64,000 nucleotides of DNA from VAZQ01 sp963807865 (lineage in GTDB: Bacteria; Pseudomonadota; Alphaproteobacteria; Rhizobiales; Xanthobacteraceae). Positions 45,395 through 54,311 of this stretch are shown one piece after another. Under the pieces are notes generated by a model, which worked only from the letters and a program-made list of their open reading frames with translations, was not told the DNA's origin and made no database searches. The position numbers were made by a program, and so were the translations under genes. The number at the start of each line of letters is the position of its first letter. The first letter of the stretch is position 1. The DNA lies in NCBI GenBank assembly GCA_963807865.1, contig CAWEDK010000012.1:186001-250000 (forward strand). Reading direction: 5' to 3'.

Positions 45395-45964
45395 ATGAAA
45401 TCCACACTCGCCATAAAGTCTCGAACACGCAGCTCGCTTACCACATCATTTCCTCACGTGCTCCACGAGGATGGGCCGGATCCGGAGCGCAAGACGAAGC
45501 TAGGGCTCTATGCTTGGCTTGTAGGACGGTGGGAGTTGGACGTCACCACGATACTTGAGGACGGGTCGACGCACGCCGGTCGCGGCGAGATCCATGCCGG
45601 TTGGGTCTTGCAGGGCCGAGCTATCCAGGACGTGTGGATGATCCCCCGCCTCGAGGAGCGACGTCGGGAGATCGAACAGCTTCCAGGAGCTGGAAATTGG
45701 TACGGAACAACGCTGCGTATTTACGATCCAAATCTCGACGCATGGCGCATTCAGTGGAACGATCCTGCGACCAATTTCTTCACGCAACAAACAGGACGCG
45801 CACGAGGCCGAGACATTGTCCAAGAAGGGCCGGATCCACGAGGTGGCTCCGCGCGTTGGACTTTTTCCAAAATCGAGCCGACATCTTTTCATTGGACAGC
45901 TGAACGAAGTCAGGACAACAAGAACTGGCGTAAGGAAGTGGATATCCGTGCGCGCCGCATGTGA
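45395..45964 (+). CDS. DUF1579-like protein
   Basis: This 189-residue soluble protein has the beta-barrel-like pattern LVGRWELDVTTILEDGSTHA, GEIHAGWVLQGRAIQDVWMI, GTTLRIYDPNLDAWRIQW and FHWTAERSQDNKNW. This matches a family of uncharacterised lipocalin-like proteins that assess 'treated versus control' ligands by name only; no activity is established. GAGGAG precedes the ATG. It follows the alpha/beta hydrolase on the same strand. Confidence 0.68.
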   Translation: MKSTLAIKSRTRSSLTTSFPHVLHEDGPDPERKTKLGLYAWLVGRWELDVTTILEDGSTHAGRGEIHAGWVLQGRAIQDVWMIPRLEERRREIEQLPGAGNWYGTTLRIYDPNLDAWRIQWNDPATNFFTQQTGRARGRDIVQEGPDPRGGSARWTFSKIEPTSFHWTAERSQDNKNWRKEVDIRARRM

Positions 45965-46320
45965 GCGGCGTGCAGTGTCTTCGGCGATCGAGTCATCGAA
46001 CTATGCACCACGCATTGTTACAATCGAGGTGCCGTGTGCGGTTCTCGTGCCCGCCGGCGAGGTGATCAATAAGCAAGCATTTTGCTGCGGTGCATATGTC
46101 GCTGATTGGCGCTTCGCGTCATTTCGCTGCCGTGCAATAATTCGGTCGCTTTTCAGAGCGAAGCGGACATCCGTCGATGTTTGTCGCGGACAGAATCTGT
46201 GGCGAATGAACCGGCTCAGACATCAGGCCGGATCTCGTGTTGCAGCAGCGAAGTCAGATTAGGCCCCTATCAAAGCACTCGTCAGAGCCGTTACGATGTC
46301 CACTGAGCCTGGAGGCCCGC

Positions 46321-46897
46321 ATGAAGCGGCGCGAATTTATCAACTTGCTCGGCGGCGCGACAGGCAACGGTCCCGGTGGCCGGCTTTGTCAGCAGTAGAT
46401 CGCAGGATGGCTCCGCTCGACATGCAGCCGCGCTCAGTAAAGGATTTCTCGAATCTGGCTACGTCGAGGGTCAAAATATGACGGTCGAGTACCATTGGCT
46501 CAGCGGCCAAAACGATCGCCTGCCGTCCCTGATGGCCGACCTCGTCCGGCGAGGGGTGGCCGTCATAGCTACAGCTGGCGATCCTCCTACGCTCACGGCT
46601 AAGGCTGCGACCGCGACCATCCCGATCGCCTTCGGCGTCAGCACGGACCCAGTGGGACTTGGTCTGGTCGCAAGCCTTGCCCGGCCGGGTGGCAACGCTA
46701 CCGGCATCAATTTTTTCACACATGTATCACCAAGTGGGTCTCTACACTGGGCGCACCTCAAAGGCGCCAAGCCGACCGACTTGCCTGTCGTGCAATCGAC
46801 CAAATTCGAGTTCGTCATAAACTTGACCACCGCCAAGGCGCTCGGCCTCGAAGTGCCACCGATGCTGCTCGCTCGCGCCGACGACGTGATCGAATGA
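46321..46897 (+). pseudogene. ABC_sub_bind solute-binding gene, frameshifted and internally deleted
   Basis: It begins with a twin-arginine start (MKRREFINLLGGAT), shifts frame within 50 bases, and continues GFLESGYVEGQNMTVEYHWL, VSTDPVGLGLVASLARPGGN. It then jumps to LKGAKPTDLPVVQSTKFEFV and the family end LLARADDVIE. About 130 residues of the middle are missing compared with the copy at 36.6 kb. The gene is dead. Confidence 0.8.
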
Positions 46898-47013
46898 AGC
46901 GGCGCGAGTTCATCACGATGCTTGGCGCCGTTACGGCGGCGTGGCCTTTATTTGGATTTGTTAGCACGGGGCGAAGGCAAAAGCGGCGAGGTATCCAATG
47001 TTTGGCTTCTTGA
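46894..47013 (+). pseudogene. N-terminal (Tat signal) fragment of another ABC_sub_bind gene
   Basis: The ATG overlaps the stop of the preceding remnant (ATGA). MKRREFITMLGAVTAAWPLF is the typical signal of this family, but the frame ends after 39 residues. Tandem ATGA-overlapping copies are usual for this family, so this was once a pair. Confidence 0.65.
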
Positions 47014-47171
47014 CGGGTATAGGAGCGGCGCAAAAAGCCGCTACTAAATCAACCGATGGCAAGTCTACGGGTCGTCGACATCACGCTATTTCGATCATCT
47101 CCGGTTTTCTCCTAGCGCTGTTGATAGCGGCTGGCCTCCTCATGCTGTTGGTCGCAGCCAACCACGGTTGA
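46998..47171 (+). CDS. Small membrane protein (57 aa)
   Basis: MFGFLTGIGAAQKAATKSTD, a basic RRHH and one long hydrophobic helix (AISIISGFLLALLIAAGLLM). GAGG lies eight bases before the ATG. It overlaps the tail of the preceding fragment in another frame. Single-helix proteins of this size are often membrane-complex partners; no family is recognised. Confidence 0.42.
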   Translation: MFGFLTGIGAAQKAATKSTDGKSTGRRHHAISIISGFLLALLIAAGLLMLLVAANHG

Positions 47172-47248
47172 GTTCATTCTTCCGGCTCACTGTGCCGCTT
47201 CCTCAGCATGAATGCCTGAATCGGCGGCGCTGCGCGTTAGCGCCGACC

Positions 47249-48047
47249 CTATCTTGAGGTCGCGAGCGGCTCCATTCCGCTACTCTTGATTGCCTCGGAA
47301 GCGCGCGGTGAAGAGAGAAATTCGATCAATCGTTTGGAAGTCTCAACCTCCCTCGATCCCGCCATGACGGCGGCGGCAAATACCTGGACCAACTGAATCT
47401 CTGATGGAAGGACGCCGGCATAGTCAACGCCGGCCGCCACCCAAGATTTCACTGACTGGCAACACCCCGATGTCCGCATCTCCTGTAGCCACCATGTTGG
47501 TCACGTCAGTGCCGCGCGGCTTCATCTCGATGCTGACCTTATCCGCAATGCCAAGTCGCGGAAAAAGATCGTTCTTGAGCCAAATGCCGCTAGTACTTCC
47601 AGGGAGTGCGATCTTTTTGGCCTTCGTCATGGTCTGTTTGAAGGCCGCTACCGTGCTCACGTCGGGCTTTGGCTCCTTCGCCCGCACCGCAATGCCAAGG
47701 GGGACTTGCGCAAGGTTCACGTCCGTTCCACCGGCGATTTTGTTGGCGGCCATCAGGTCGGTGAGACCTTCCCTGGACAGGATCACCACGTCGGCGGGTA
47801 CGCCACGTGCAAGCTGAGCGGCGATTGTCTGTGGCCCGCTCCCCTGCGACGCGCCTGAACGAGTCGTGACTTTGACCCCACTCGTCCGCTCGAATTCCGG
47901 CAACAGCTTTTCGTATGCGCTGCCAAACCCTCCCGACATCAAAACGTTCAACTCGGCTCCCGCAACTGTCGGTGAATTAAGCATCATGGCAGCCATAACG
48001 ATTGTTCCTCGGACGGCCGTTGCGGTTGGCAAAGAGAAGGTGATCAT
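47249..48047 (-). pseudogene. ModA-like substrate-binding protein, frame broken near 47430
   Basis: The first frame has a signal peptide (MITFSLPTATAVRGTIVMAA, then GAELN) and the ModA-type start (LNVLMSGGFGSAYEKLLPEF, RGVPADVVILSREGL). It stops at GGGRR. One extra base in a G/C run near 47430 separates it from the rest: GVDYAGVLPSEIQLVQVFAA and EAIKSSGMEP, ending at 47249. The restored length is about 265 residues. No modB or modC gene is adjacent, and relatives of this orphan type may bind other oxyanions or organic ligands. Confidence 0.75.
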
Positions 48048-48360
48048 CGTTGGCTCTTGTGATTGATGATGGTGGGGACGTAGCGTTCGCCGATGGCACC
48101 CGTGCTGACAATGCAATGGCGGTGGAAATTTCGGCACGTCCCGGGCCGCCTGGAAAAATGCTACATCAGTCTCGCAATCGGGCGGAAGGGACGTTCCACA
48201 CTTTTGCTGCAGTGCATGAGTCCGTTCTTGCCCATTTCGAGCGATTGCACACCTTCACGTCTGTGGAGCTGAATTCGTCAGTATGGTACTGTGTGAAATC
48301 GATAGCGTGCCCGCGGGTAGCACTAGTGATCGAGACGTGGGCGTCCGCGCGGTGCAGGAG

Positions 48361-49014
48361 ATGCGGGTGGAAGCCTTTCTGTTAGTGTTTGCAGCGATTT
48401 TTCCGGTGGTTAACCCGCCGGGAGCCGCGCTGATATTTCTCGGCATGACTCAAGGCGCGTCTTCCCAGACCAGGTACTGGCTCGCGCGGCGCGTTGCCGT
48501 GAACGCCTTTGTCATTATGAATTTGTCGCTAACAGTTGGCGCGCTTGTTCTAAAAATTTATGGCATTTCAGTCCCGGTCCTTCGGGTCGCCGGGGGTCTG
48601 ATTGTAGCTGTTGCGGGCTGGAAGCTCTTGAACGAAGAAACCCCGAAGGCAGTTGATGAAACAATGTCCAAGGAGCGGAACACGGATTTTACTGACCTCG
48701 CCTTCTACCCGTTGACGATGCCTCTCACGACGGGCCCCGGTACCATCGCCGTAATGATAAGTCTTGGACTTTCTCGATCCGCGTACTCCGATGGTCGGAT
48801 CCTTCCATTTTTGGTTTCTGTCCTGCTTGCAACGCTTGTTATAGCGCTAATGATCTACATTTGCTTTGCATATTCAGATCGAGTTCAACGACTGCTTGGA
48901 GCCGTTGGTACAGACATTCTCGTCCGACTAACCGCATTTATCTTGTTTTGCCTTGGCATGCAGATTATTTGGACCGGCGCAAGCGAACTTCTCGGCAAAA
49001 CCGATGCTTTGTAG
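48361..49014 (+). CDS. MarC family integral membrane protein
   Basis: This 217-residue protein has six membrane segments. It carries the family motifs FAAIFPVVNPPGAALIFLGM near the N-terminus, AFYPLTMPLTTGPGTIAVMI in the middle and FCLGMQIIWTGASELLG at the end. MarC proteins have no firmly established transport role despite the name. The start is uncertain: the ATG at 48361 follows AGGAG directly, while GTG codons a little upstream have better spacing. Confidence 0.83.
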   Translation: MRVEAFLLVFAAIFPVVNPPGAALIFLGMTQGASSQTRYWLARRVAVNAFVIMNLSLTVGALVLKIYGISVPVLRVAGGLIVAVAGWKLLNEETPKAVDETMSKERNTDFTDLAFYPLTMPLTTGPGTIAVMISLGLSRSAYSDGRILPFLVSVLLATLVIALMIYICFAYSDRVQRLLGAVGTDILVRLTAFILFCLGMQIIWTGASELLGKTDAL

Positions 49015-49146
49015 CGAACGACGATGGGGATACCACTCGTGAATACTGAATAGTTGTTTCCACAATTATAGCTGCGTGAGTCCGCACGAAGCGGCGCCGC
49101 GCGCTGCGAGAGCTGCCTAATACACGAAAACCAACGAGTAAGAGCA

Positions 49147-49311
49147 ATGAGAAAAATTTGCACGGTGCTGTGTTTTGGCCTCGGAGTAGCTTTCGCTTTC
49201 GGAGCCCTCTACTCGCTTATGATTGAGTCACTTTCTAAAGTCGTGGTGCCAGCGATCTTTGCAGCAATATTTCTCCTCAGCAGCTTTTTCCTTTCGCGCC
49301 GCTCGAAGTGA
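49147..49311 (+). CDS. Small membrane protein (54 aa)
   Basis: MRKICTVLCFGLGVAFAFGA and a second helix VVVPAIFAAIFLLSSFFL, ending in a basic tail RRSK. TAAGAG lies before the ATG. Two helices and a positive C-terminus suggest a bona fide membrane protein rather than chance. No family is recognised. Confidence 0.42.
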   Translation: MRKICTVLCFGLGVAFAFGALYSLMIESLSKVVVPAIFAAIFLLSSFFLSRRSK

Positions 49312-49848
49312 TAGCGAGTCGGGTCACCCCGAGACAACGTCGCCAAGTACGGCTTTAATCTCATACAGACCTGATTGAGAGGATCATTTCAAAGGCGCTG
49401 TTTCAGCTTAGATGCATAAGTTCCCAGTTGCCCTTAGCAATTGACTATCCTGTTTCAACCGTCCCGTCTGCTTTTTGGAGCGAGGCGGGCATGCGCGCCG
49501 CGTCTGAGCACAGCACTTTGTCCCATGAGCGACACCGTCCGGCGGCTCATGTTGCAGTGGCGAAATAGAGCTCACCCCTGTTGATGCACTCTTTGGGCCG
49601 ATATGATACGGCCAATTGATCTGAGACGGCAGATCCGCGTCTCGGCCAACGGCTCGCAGATTTGCTGGGGACACGGGCGGCCGGTCTGCACGCGCAGGCC
49701 GTCGTCCATGTGACGGAGCCGGTGGCGGAGGCCGGCGTGGCGTCTGACACTGCAACCGTCGTTCGTGGCGCGTTTTTGCAGGGATCGAAAAGTGTCGAGA
49801 ACAGCCTTATCCGCAACAGCTGGCCGCGCCGCCCTACCCAAGGGTCGG
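49312..49848. other. Interval upstream of the serine hydrolase without a supported gene
   Basis: Several Arg/Pro-rich frames overlap on both strands, none with a ribosome site or recognisable motif. The GC-rich half (49620-49790) may contain remains of an older gene. Confidence 0.3.
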
Positions 49849-51033
49849 ATGCAATTGGATCGATTGAGAAGACGCGATTTCGTCAAGCTGCTCGGTAGGG
49901 CTGCGATCGTCTGGCCGTTTTCGGCACGGCTGGCGGCTACAACCGAGAATGCTATGGACAATCAGATCGCGAGTTGGATGGAGAAACAGCACGTCCCAGG
50001 CCTCGCTGCTTGCATCGTGAAAAGGGACGAAGTGGTCTGGTCCAGCGGTTACGGTATGGCGAATCTGACGAAACTGATCGAGTTTACCCCTGATCGAACC
50101 CTGTTCCAAATCGCCTCCATCACCAAAGTCATCACCGCTACCGCCATCATGCAACTACGAGATAAGGAACTGCTCAAACTCGATGAAGATGTAAATAAGT
50201 TCCTAGAGTTTTCTGTCCGCAATCCGGGGTACCCGGACAAGCCGATCACTTTCAATCACCTGCTCACACATACAGCGTCTATCAATGATAGCGAGGCCAT
50301 CTACTCCATCTACGCCGTTGGCGATCCCACCATGTCGCTTGAAGAGGTGGTAACTAGATATTTCAGGACGGGAGAGGCGCTCTGGAGTCGGAAGAATTAT
50401 AGTAGGAATGCGCCCGGAACCAGCAATCGGTATTCAAATGCTGGCTTCGCCTTGTTGGGATACCTCGTGGAGGTGATCAGCAGGCAACCTTTAGAGGAGT
50501 ACCTGCAGCAGAATGTCTTCAGGCCTCTCAAGATGAACGAGACCTCGTTCTACATCGCCAAACTGAATCGTGAAAAACATGCACGCCCCTACACCTATGC
50601 TAGAAGGGCCACGCAAAAATTGGTCCCAGGCTACGGCGATGGCAACCTGCTTCCCGAGGGAGAATTGCCGAAGGCTGGGTTCAATGAACACGGGCTCTAC
50701 AGCTACCCCACACTGGCTGATGGCATGGTCAGAACCAGCGTCAAGCAATTGGCTAATTTCATGGTCGCCATGATGAACGGCGGACGATTTGATGAAGTTT
50801 GGTTGCTCAAGGAAGAGACAGTCAATGAAATGCTTGCCCAGACAGGACAGGGATTGGGCTGGTTCAAGACTGGTGACTACTGGGGCCACGACGGCGGCGA
50901 TCCGGGTTGTTCAACAGAGATGATGTTCAACCCTTCAACGAAGATCGGCCTAATTATCTTCGCCAACGCCGATGTAGATTTGAAGCAGGTGAAGGCGCTT
51001 CTCATGGCTAAGGCTGAAAAGAAGACGCACTAG
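49849..51033 (+). CDS. Serine hydrolase, class C beta-lactamase/esterase family
   Basis: This 394-residue exported protein has the S90-I-T-K93 nucleophile motif in FQIASITKV, the Y195-S-N motif in NRYSNAGFALLGYL and a GHDGGDPG segment replacing the KTG triad near residue 350. The family includes esterases, D-aminopeptidases and beta-lactamases; this one looks more like an esterase or peptidase. The N-terminus RRRDFVKLLGRAAIVWPFSA is a twin-arginine signal strikingly like that of ABC_sub_bind proteins, unusual for this family. The start at 49849 begins this signal. Confidence 0.83.
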   Translation: MQLDRLRRRDFVKLLGRAAIVWPFSARLAATTENAMDNQIASWMEKQHVPGLAACIVKRDEVVWSSGYGMANLTKLIEFTPDRTLFQIASITKVITATAIMQLRDKELLKLDEDVNKFLEFSVRNPGYPDKPITFNHLLTHTASINDSEAIYSIYAVGDPTMSLEEVVTRYFRTGEALWSRKNYSRNAPGTSNRYSNAGFALLGYLVEVISRQPLEEYLQQNVFRPLKMNETSFYIAKLNREKHARPYTYARRATQKLVPGYGDGNLLPEGELPKAGFNEHGLYSYPTLADGMVRTSVKQLANFMVAMMNGGRFDEVWLLKEETVNEMLAQTGQGLGWFKTGDYWGHDGGDPGCSTEMMFNPSTKIGLIIFANADVDLKQVKALLMAKAEKKTH

Positions 51034-51079
51034 CGATCATCTGCTAGTGCGAGCTCCGTTATATGCCCTCGGGTTGCTT

Positions 51080-51430
51080 CTACTTCTTGCCGCTGGCAAC
51101 AGCCGCTATTGTGGCTTTGCAATCGTCACTGAGATTGGTGAGGGCATCCCTGATGCAAGCCAATTTTTGAATTGGCCTAACGCTACCACATTCCTTGTTC
51201 ACGTCCGCGCGACATGTTTTTGCAGCTAACGCGGCTCCGGCCAACCTTGTCTTGCACTCGTCAGAGAGGTCTTTGAGATGCTCTTTGAGGCAAGCGGCGA
51301 CACGGCCATTGCCAGGTTCGATGTCAGCGCAGGCTTTCTTGATGTCCGACGCGCAGATCCGCGATTGAGCCATCGCACTCGACCCAAGCAGGAGTGACAA
51401 CGCTCCGCAAACTGACAATATTTTCATCAT
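51080..51430 (-). CDS. Secreted cysteine-rich repeat protein
   Basis: This 116-residue protein has a signal peptide (MMKILSVCGALSLLLGSSAMAQ). The mature part has two copies of a pattern C-x3-I/V-x3-C-x6-G/R...AC-x4-L..LSD-C, as in ICASDIKKACADIEPGNGRV and RADVNKECGSVRPIQKLACI. This resembles the Cys-rich repeat of Golgi protein GLG1, found in many alphaproteobacterial periplasmic proteins. GGGAGAG precedes the paired ATGs. Function unknown. Confidence 0.72.
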   Translation of the reverse strand: MMKILSVCGALSLLLGSSAMAQSRICASDIKKACADIEPGNGRVAACLKEHLKDLSDECKTRLAGAALAAKTCRADVNKECGSVRPIQKLACIRDALTNLSDDCKATIAAVASGKK

Positions 51431-51538
51431 CTGATCTCTCCCATAGTCTGAGCTTACCCATCTTTAGTTCGATCCCTTCCACGTTATTGAGACGTGCCAG
51501 GTGATATTGCAAAAGCACCAGGCTACCGTTCGTTTAAT

Positions 51539-52784
51539 TGGCCTGCACCCGGTTCCGAAGACACCGAGTTAGGTGTTTTGATGGGACTGGAGGTGCGTCA
51601 TGGAGAGGCGGAAGTTCACACGAGAGTTCAAGCTTGAGGCTGTGCGCCTGATCAAGGATCGGGGCGTGTCCTATGTTCAGGCTTCGCAGGACCTGGGCGT
51701 CCACACCTCGCAACTGCGCGATTGGGTGAAGAAGCTGGCGGACGATCCGCAGCATGCCTTCCCTGGTCAGGGGCAGATGAAGCCCGAGCAGCTCGAGATC
51801 GCGCAGCTGGAGCGCGAGGTCACGAAGCTCAAAGCCGAACGAGACATTCTAAAAAAAGCCGCGGCCTACTTCGCGAAGGAAATCGACGTGAAGTTCGGTT
51901 TCATCGTGAAGCACCGGGGAATCTGGCCGGCGAACTGGATGTGCGAGGCGCTCGGTGTCTCGCGGGGTGGTTTCTATGCCTGGCGGACACGGCCGCGCAG
52001 TCAACGCAGCCGCAGCAATGAAGAGCTTGGCGCCAAGGTTCGCGGGAGCTTCCTTGGCAGTGATCGAACCTACGGCGCCAGGCGGGTGTGGAAGGACCTT
52101 GCAGCCGAAGGTGTGTTCAGCGGACTGCACCGGATCGAGCGGTTGATGCGGCTACAAGGCCTCAAATCGCGGCCCCGACGGCGTCGCCTGCCACCCGATC
52201 TGGGCAATCGGCAGACCGGCTCCATCGCTCCGAATGTCCTCGACCGCGGCTTCGAAGCGCCTGCACCCAACCGCAAATGGATCGCGGACTTCACCTATAT
52301 CTGGACCGCGGAAGGCTGGCTCTACGTAGCAGCCGTCATCGATCTGTTCTCGCGGCGCGTGGTCGGCTGGTCGATGAGCGCGGGGATGACGGCACAGCTC
52401 GTCACCGACGCTCTGGTGATGGCGATCTGGCGGCGCGGCAAACCCGATGCGCTGCTGCATCACTCCGACCGCGGCAGCCAATACAGTAGCGAACAGTTCC
52501 AGCGATTGATGGCCGTCAACGGCGTCGTCTGTTCGATGAGCCGCTCGGGCAACGTCTGGGACAATGCGGCGATGGAGAGCTTCTTCTCGTCGCTCAAAAC
52601 CGAACGGACGGCGCGCAAATTGTACCGAACAAGAAACGAAGCCAAAGCTGATGTGTTCGACTACATTGAGCGCTTCTATAATCCCAAGCGCCGACACTCT
52701 ACGATCGGTTATATGAGCCCGATGGAGTTCGAACGGCAGGCGGGATTAGCTTAGGTGGGTGTCAACAAAACCGGGTGCAGGCCA
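51539..52784. mobile_element. IS3-family insertion sequence with AAT target duplication
   Basis: The ends TGGCCTGCACCCGGTT and AACCGGGTGCAGGCCA are perfect 16-bp inverted repeats; a further GACACC pairs after a five-base gap. The trinucleotide AAT flanks both ends (51536-51538 and 52785-52787), as expected for the 3-bp duplications of IS3. The element is 1246 bp long and appears whole. Confidence 0.9.
51600..52754 (+). CDS. IS3-family transposase, OrfA and OrfB fused in one frame
   Basis: This 384-residue protein has an OrfA part (residues 1-95: helix-turn-helix MERRKFTREFKLEAVRLIKD and a leucine-zipper-like coiled region) and an OrfB part with the DDE catalytic core: D in WIADFTYIW, D in HHSDRGSQYSS and E in AAMESFFSSLKTE. 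In this group OrfA normally ends shortly after FAKE, and OrfB is reached by programmed -1 slippage on an A-run. Here the A7 run is present at 51850-51856, but GGAAATCG near 51880 has one base more than the form I expect, fusing the two frames. A permanently fused protein would lose normal frame control; or the extra A may be a sequence error. Confidence 0.85.
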   Translation: MERRKFTREFKLEAVRLIKDRGVSYVQASQDLGVHTSQLRDWVKKLADDPQHAFPGQGQMKPEQLEIAQLEREVTKLKAERDILKKAAAYFAKEIDVKFGFIVKHRGIWPANWMCEALGVSRGGFYAWRTRPRSQRSRSNEELGAKVRGSFLGSDRTYGARRVWKDLAAEGVFSGLHRIERLMRLQGLKSRPRRRRLPPDLGNRQTGSIAPNVLDRGFEAPAPNRKWIADFTYIWTAEGWLYVAAVIDLFSRRVVGWSMSAGMTAQLVTDALVMAIWRRGKPDALLHHSDRGSQYSSEQFQRLMAVNGVVCSMSRSGNVWDNAAMESFFSSLKTERTARKLYRTRNEAKADVFDYIERFYNPKRRHSTIGYMSPMEFERQAGLA

Positions 52785-52870
52785 AATAGCGGGTCACCGC
52801 AACTAGGCGCGCCTGGAACGGGACCGTCCGGCATCGGCACTAGCGTGGGACCAAATGAGGCAAGTTGCCC

Positions 52871-52948
52871 ATAGTCGGCACCGATCTCCTCGTACAGTCG
52901 GTCGGGCGCATGCGCGAGCAGAGTCCTGAACTTGTGGACCCGATGGCT
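52871..52948 (-). pseudogene. Fragment of an IS256-type transposase
   Basis: The minus strand reads SHRVHKFRTLLAHAPDRLYE then EIGADY, which matches TVHKHRNLLAHAPERLHE EIGTDY in the transposase at 32.4-33.7 kb. Nothing else of the element remains. It lies 84 bases beyond the IS3 element's right target duplication. Confidence 0.7.
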
Positions 52949-53130
52949 GCGATCACCTTATCAATCGGCGCGCTATGAGATGCTCGGCAGGCTCAGGCCG
53001 TGGTTGTTAAGATCGTCGAGGTCAACGCTGTCCAAGGACAGATGCGTGCGAGCGGATCGCGCCTTTAACAGCGGCGCCGGGAACAACGTAGAATGTCGGA
53101 GCGACCAGCATGAATTGCCTGCGCTGCGCG

Positions 53131-54117
53131 TCATTCGGCTGCGGTGAGATATGGCCGTGCAGCCATCTCGCCGTTGGGCACAATGACGTCTCTCACCCAA
53201 GCCGGATCATAGATCGTGTCGAGATACTTTTCGCCAAGGTCCGGCGATATGGCGACGATGGTGTCGCCAGGACTGAACTCTGACGCCATTTGTCGCACCG
53301 CGGCGAGGACCGCTCCGGTGCTTCCCCCTACGAGCAGGTGAAAGTCGCGAACAAACGAAAGGCAAGCATCAACCGTTTGCTCTTCACTCACGGTGGCGAC
53401 TTTGTCCGGGCCGGCAAGCTCTGCAAGCTTCGGCCGCACACTTGTGCCGATACCCGGGATGTTTCGCTTGCCGGGAGCGCCGCCGAACGTAACCGAACCT
53501 TCTGGTTCGACGGCGACAATCTTGACCTTTGGGAATATCAGACGGAGCCGCTCCGATATACCGCCGATGGTGCCAGTCGTGCCGGTCCCGACAAAAATCC
53601 AATCGACCCTATCGAACTCCTGCGCAATCTCTTTCGACGTCTGTTCGGCATGAACGTTTTTGTTCGCCACATTGGCATACTGATTGAGCCAGACCGCGTT
53701 CGGATCCGATCGTAGTATATGATCGATCTGCTTCAGCCTCGTGCCCAGGTAGCCGCCGGCTGAATCGCGATCTTCCACCACGACGACCTTTGCCCCATAA
53801 AGCTCCATCCCTCTTACGGTGGCGCGGTTCGCGTTTGGATCCGTGACGCAAATGAATTTGTAGCCTCTGATTGCGCAGACCAAGCTGAGTGCAAGTCCAA
53901 GGTTGCCCGATGACAATTCAACGATCACGGTTTCATTGGGTCTAGCGATTCCTCTCTTCTCCAAGTCATCGACAAGACCGATCGCTGTCTTCAATTTGAT
54001 GGAGCCGGTTACGTTGAACCCCTCCAACTTCAGGAACACGTCGTGACTTCCCGCAAAGGAACGAAGACGATAGAACAAATCGCGGAAAACAAGCTCCAGC
54101 GGAGACTCGATAATCAT
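53131..54117 (-). CDS. sbnA: SbnA-like PLP-dependent enzyme (2,3-diaminopropionate biosynthesis type)
   Basis: This 328-residue member of the cysteine synthase fold family has the PLP lysine K41 in GSIKLKTA (SbnA-type, where cysteine synthases have SxKDR), ELSSGNLGLALS for the substrate carboxylate, GTGTTGTIGG for the PLP phosphate, and GGSTGAVLAA. SbnA joins O-phospho-L-serine and glutamate to N-(1-amino-1-carboxy-2-ethyl)-glutamate, which SbnB then oxidises to diaminopropionate. No sbnB, siderophore or NRPS gene is in the window, so it is an orphan here and could make another beta-substituted amino acid. The base composition is lower in GC than the catabolic region. Confidence 0.75.
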   Translation of the reverse strand: MIIESPLELVFRDLFYRLRSFAGSHDVFLKLEGFNVTGSIKLKTAIGLVDDLEKRGIARPNETVIVELSSGNLGLALSLVCAIRGYKFICVTDPNANRATVRGMELYGAKVVVVEDRDSAGGYLGTRLKQIDHILRSDPNAVWLNQYANVANKNVHAEQTSKEIAQEFDRVDWIFVGTGTTGTIGGISERLRLIFPKVKIVAVEPEGSVTFGGAPGKRNIPGIGTSVRPKLAELAGPDKVATVSEEQTVDACLSFVRDFHLLVGGSTGAVLAAVRQMASEFSPGDTIVAISPDLGEKYLDTIYDPAWVRDVIVPNGEMAARPYLTAAE

Positions 54118-54311
54118 AATCTAACGTCCCTCGGGCGAGTGATATTGTTATTTAGATTTTTTTGGTCGCTTGGCTAAGGAGCTCCTTCAGGTAGCGCCAT
54201 CCTGATTTGGGCGTTGTCCGGGGCCTGGAGCCTTCACTATTGCCGGTTGCAAGCCTTGGGCTACATTCGCATCCTCGGCATTCCACGATTGAACCGAGTT
54301 TGAGCGTACAA

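Noticed and set aside
47840..48060. molybdate transporter operon
   Set aside because: Only a ModA-like receptor is present; no ModB, ModC or Mo-box could be found next to it.
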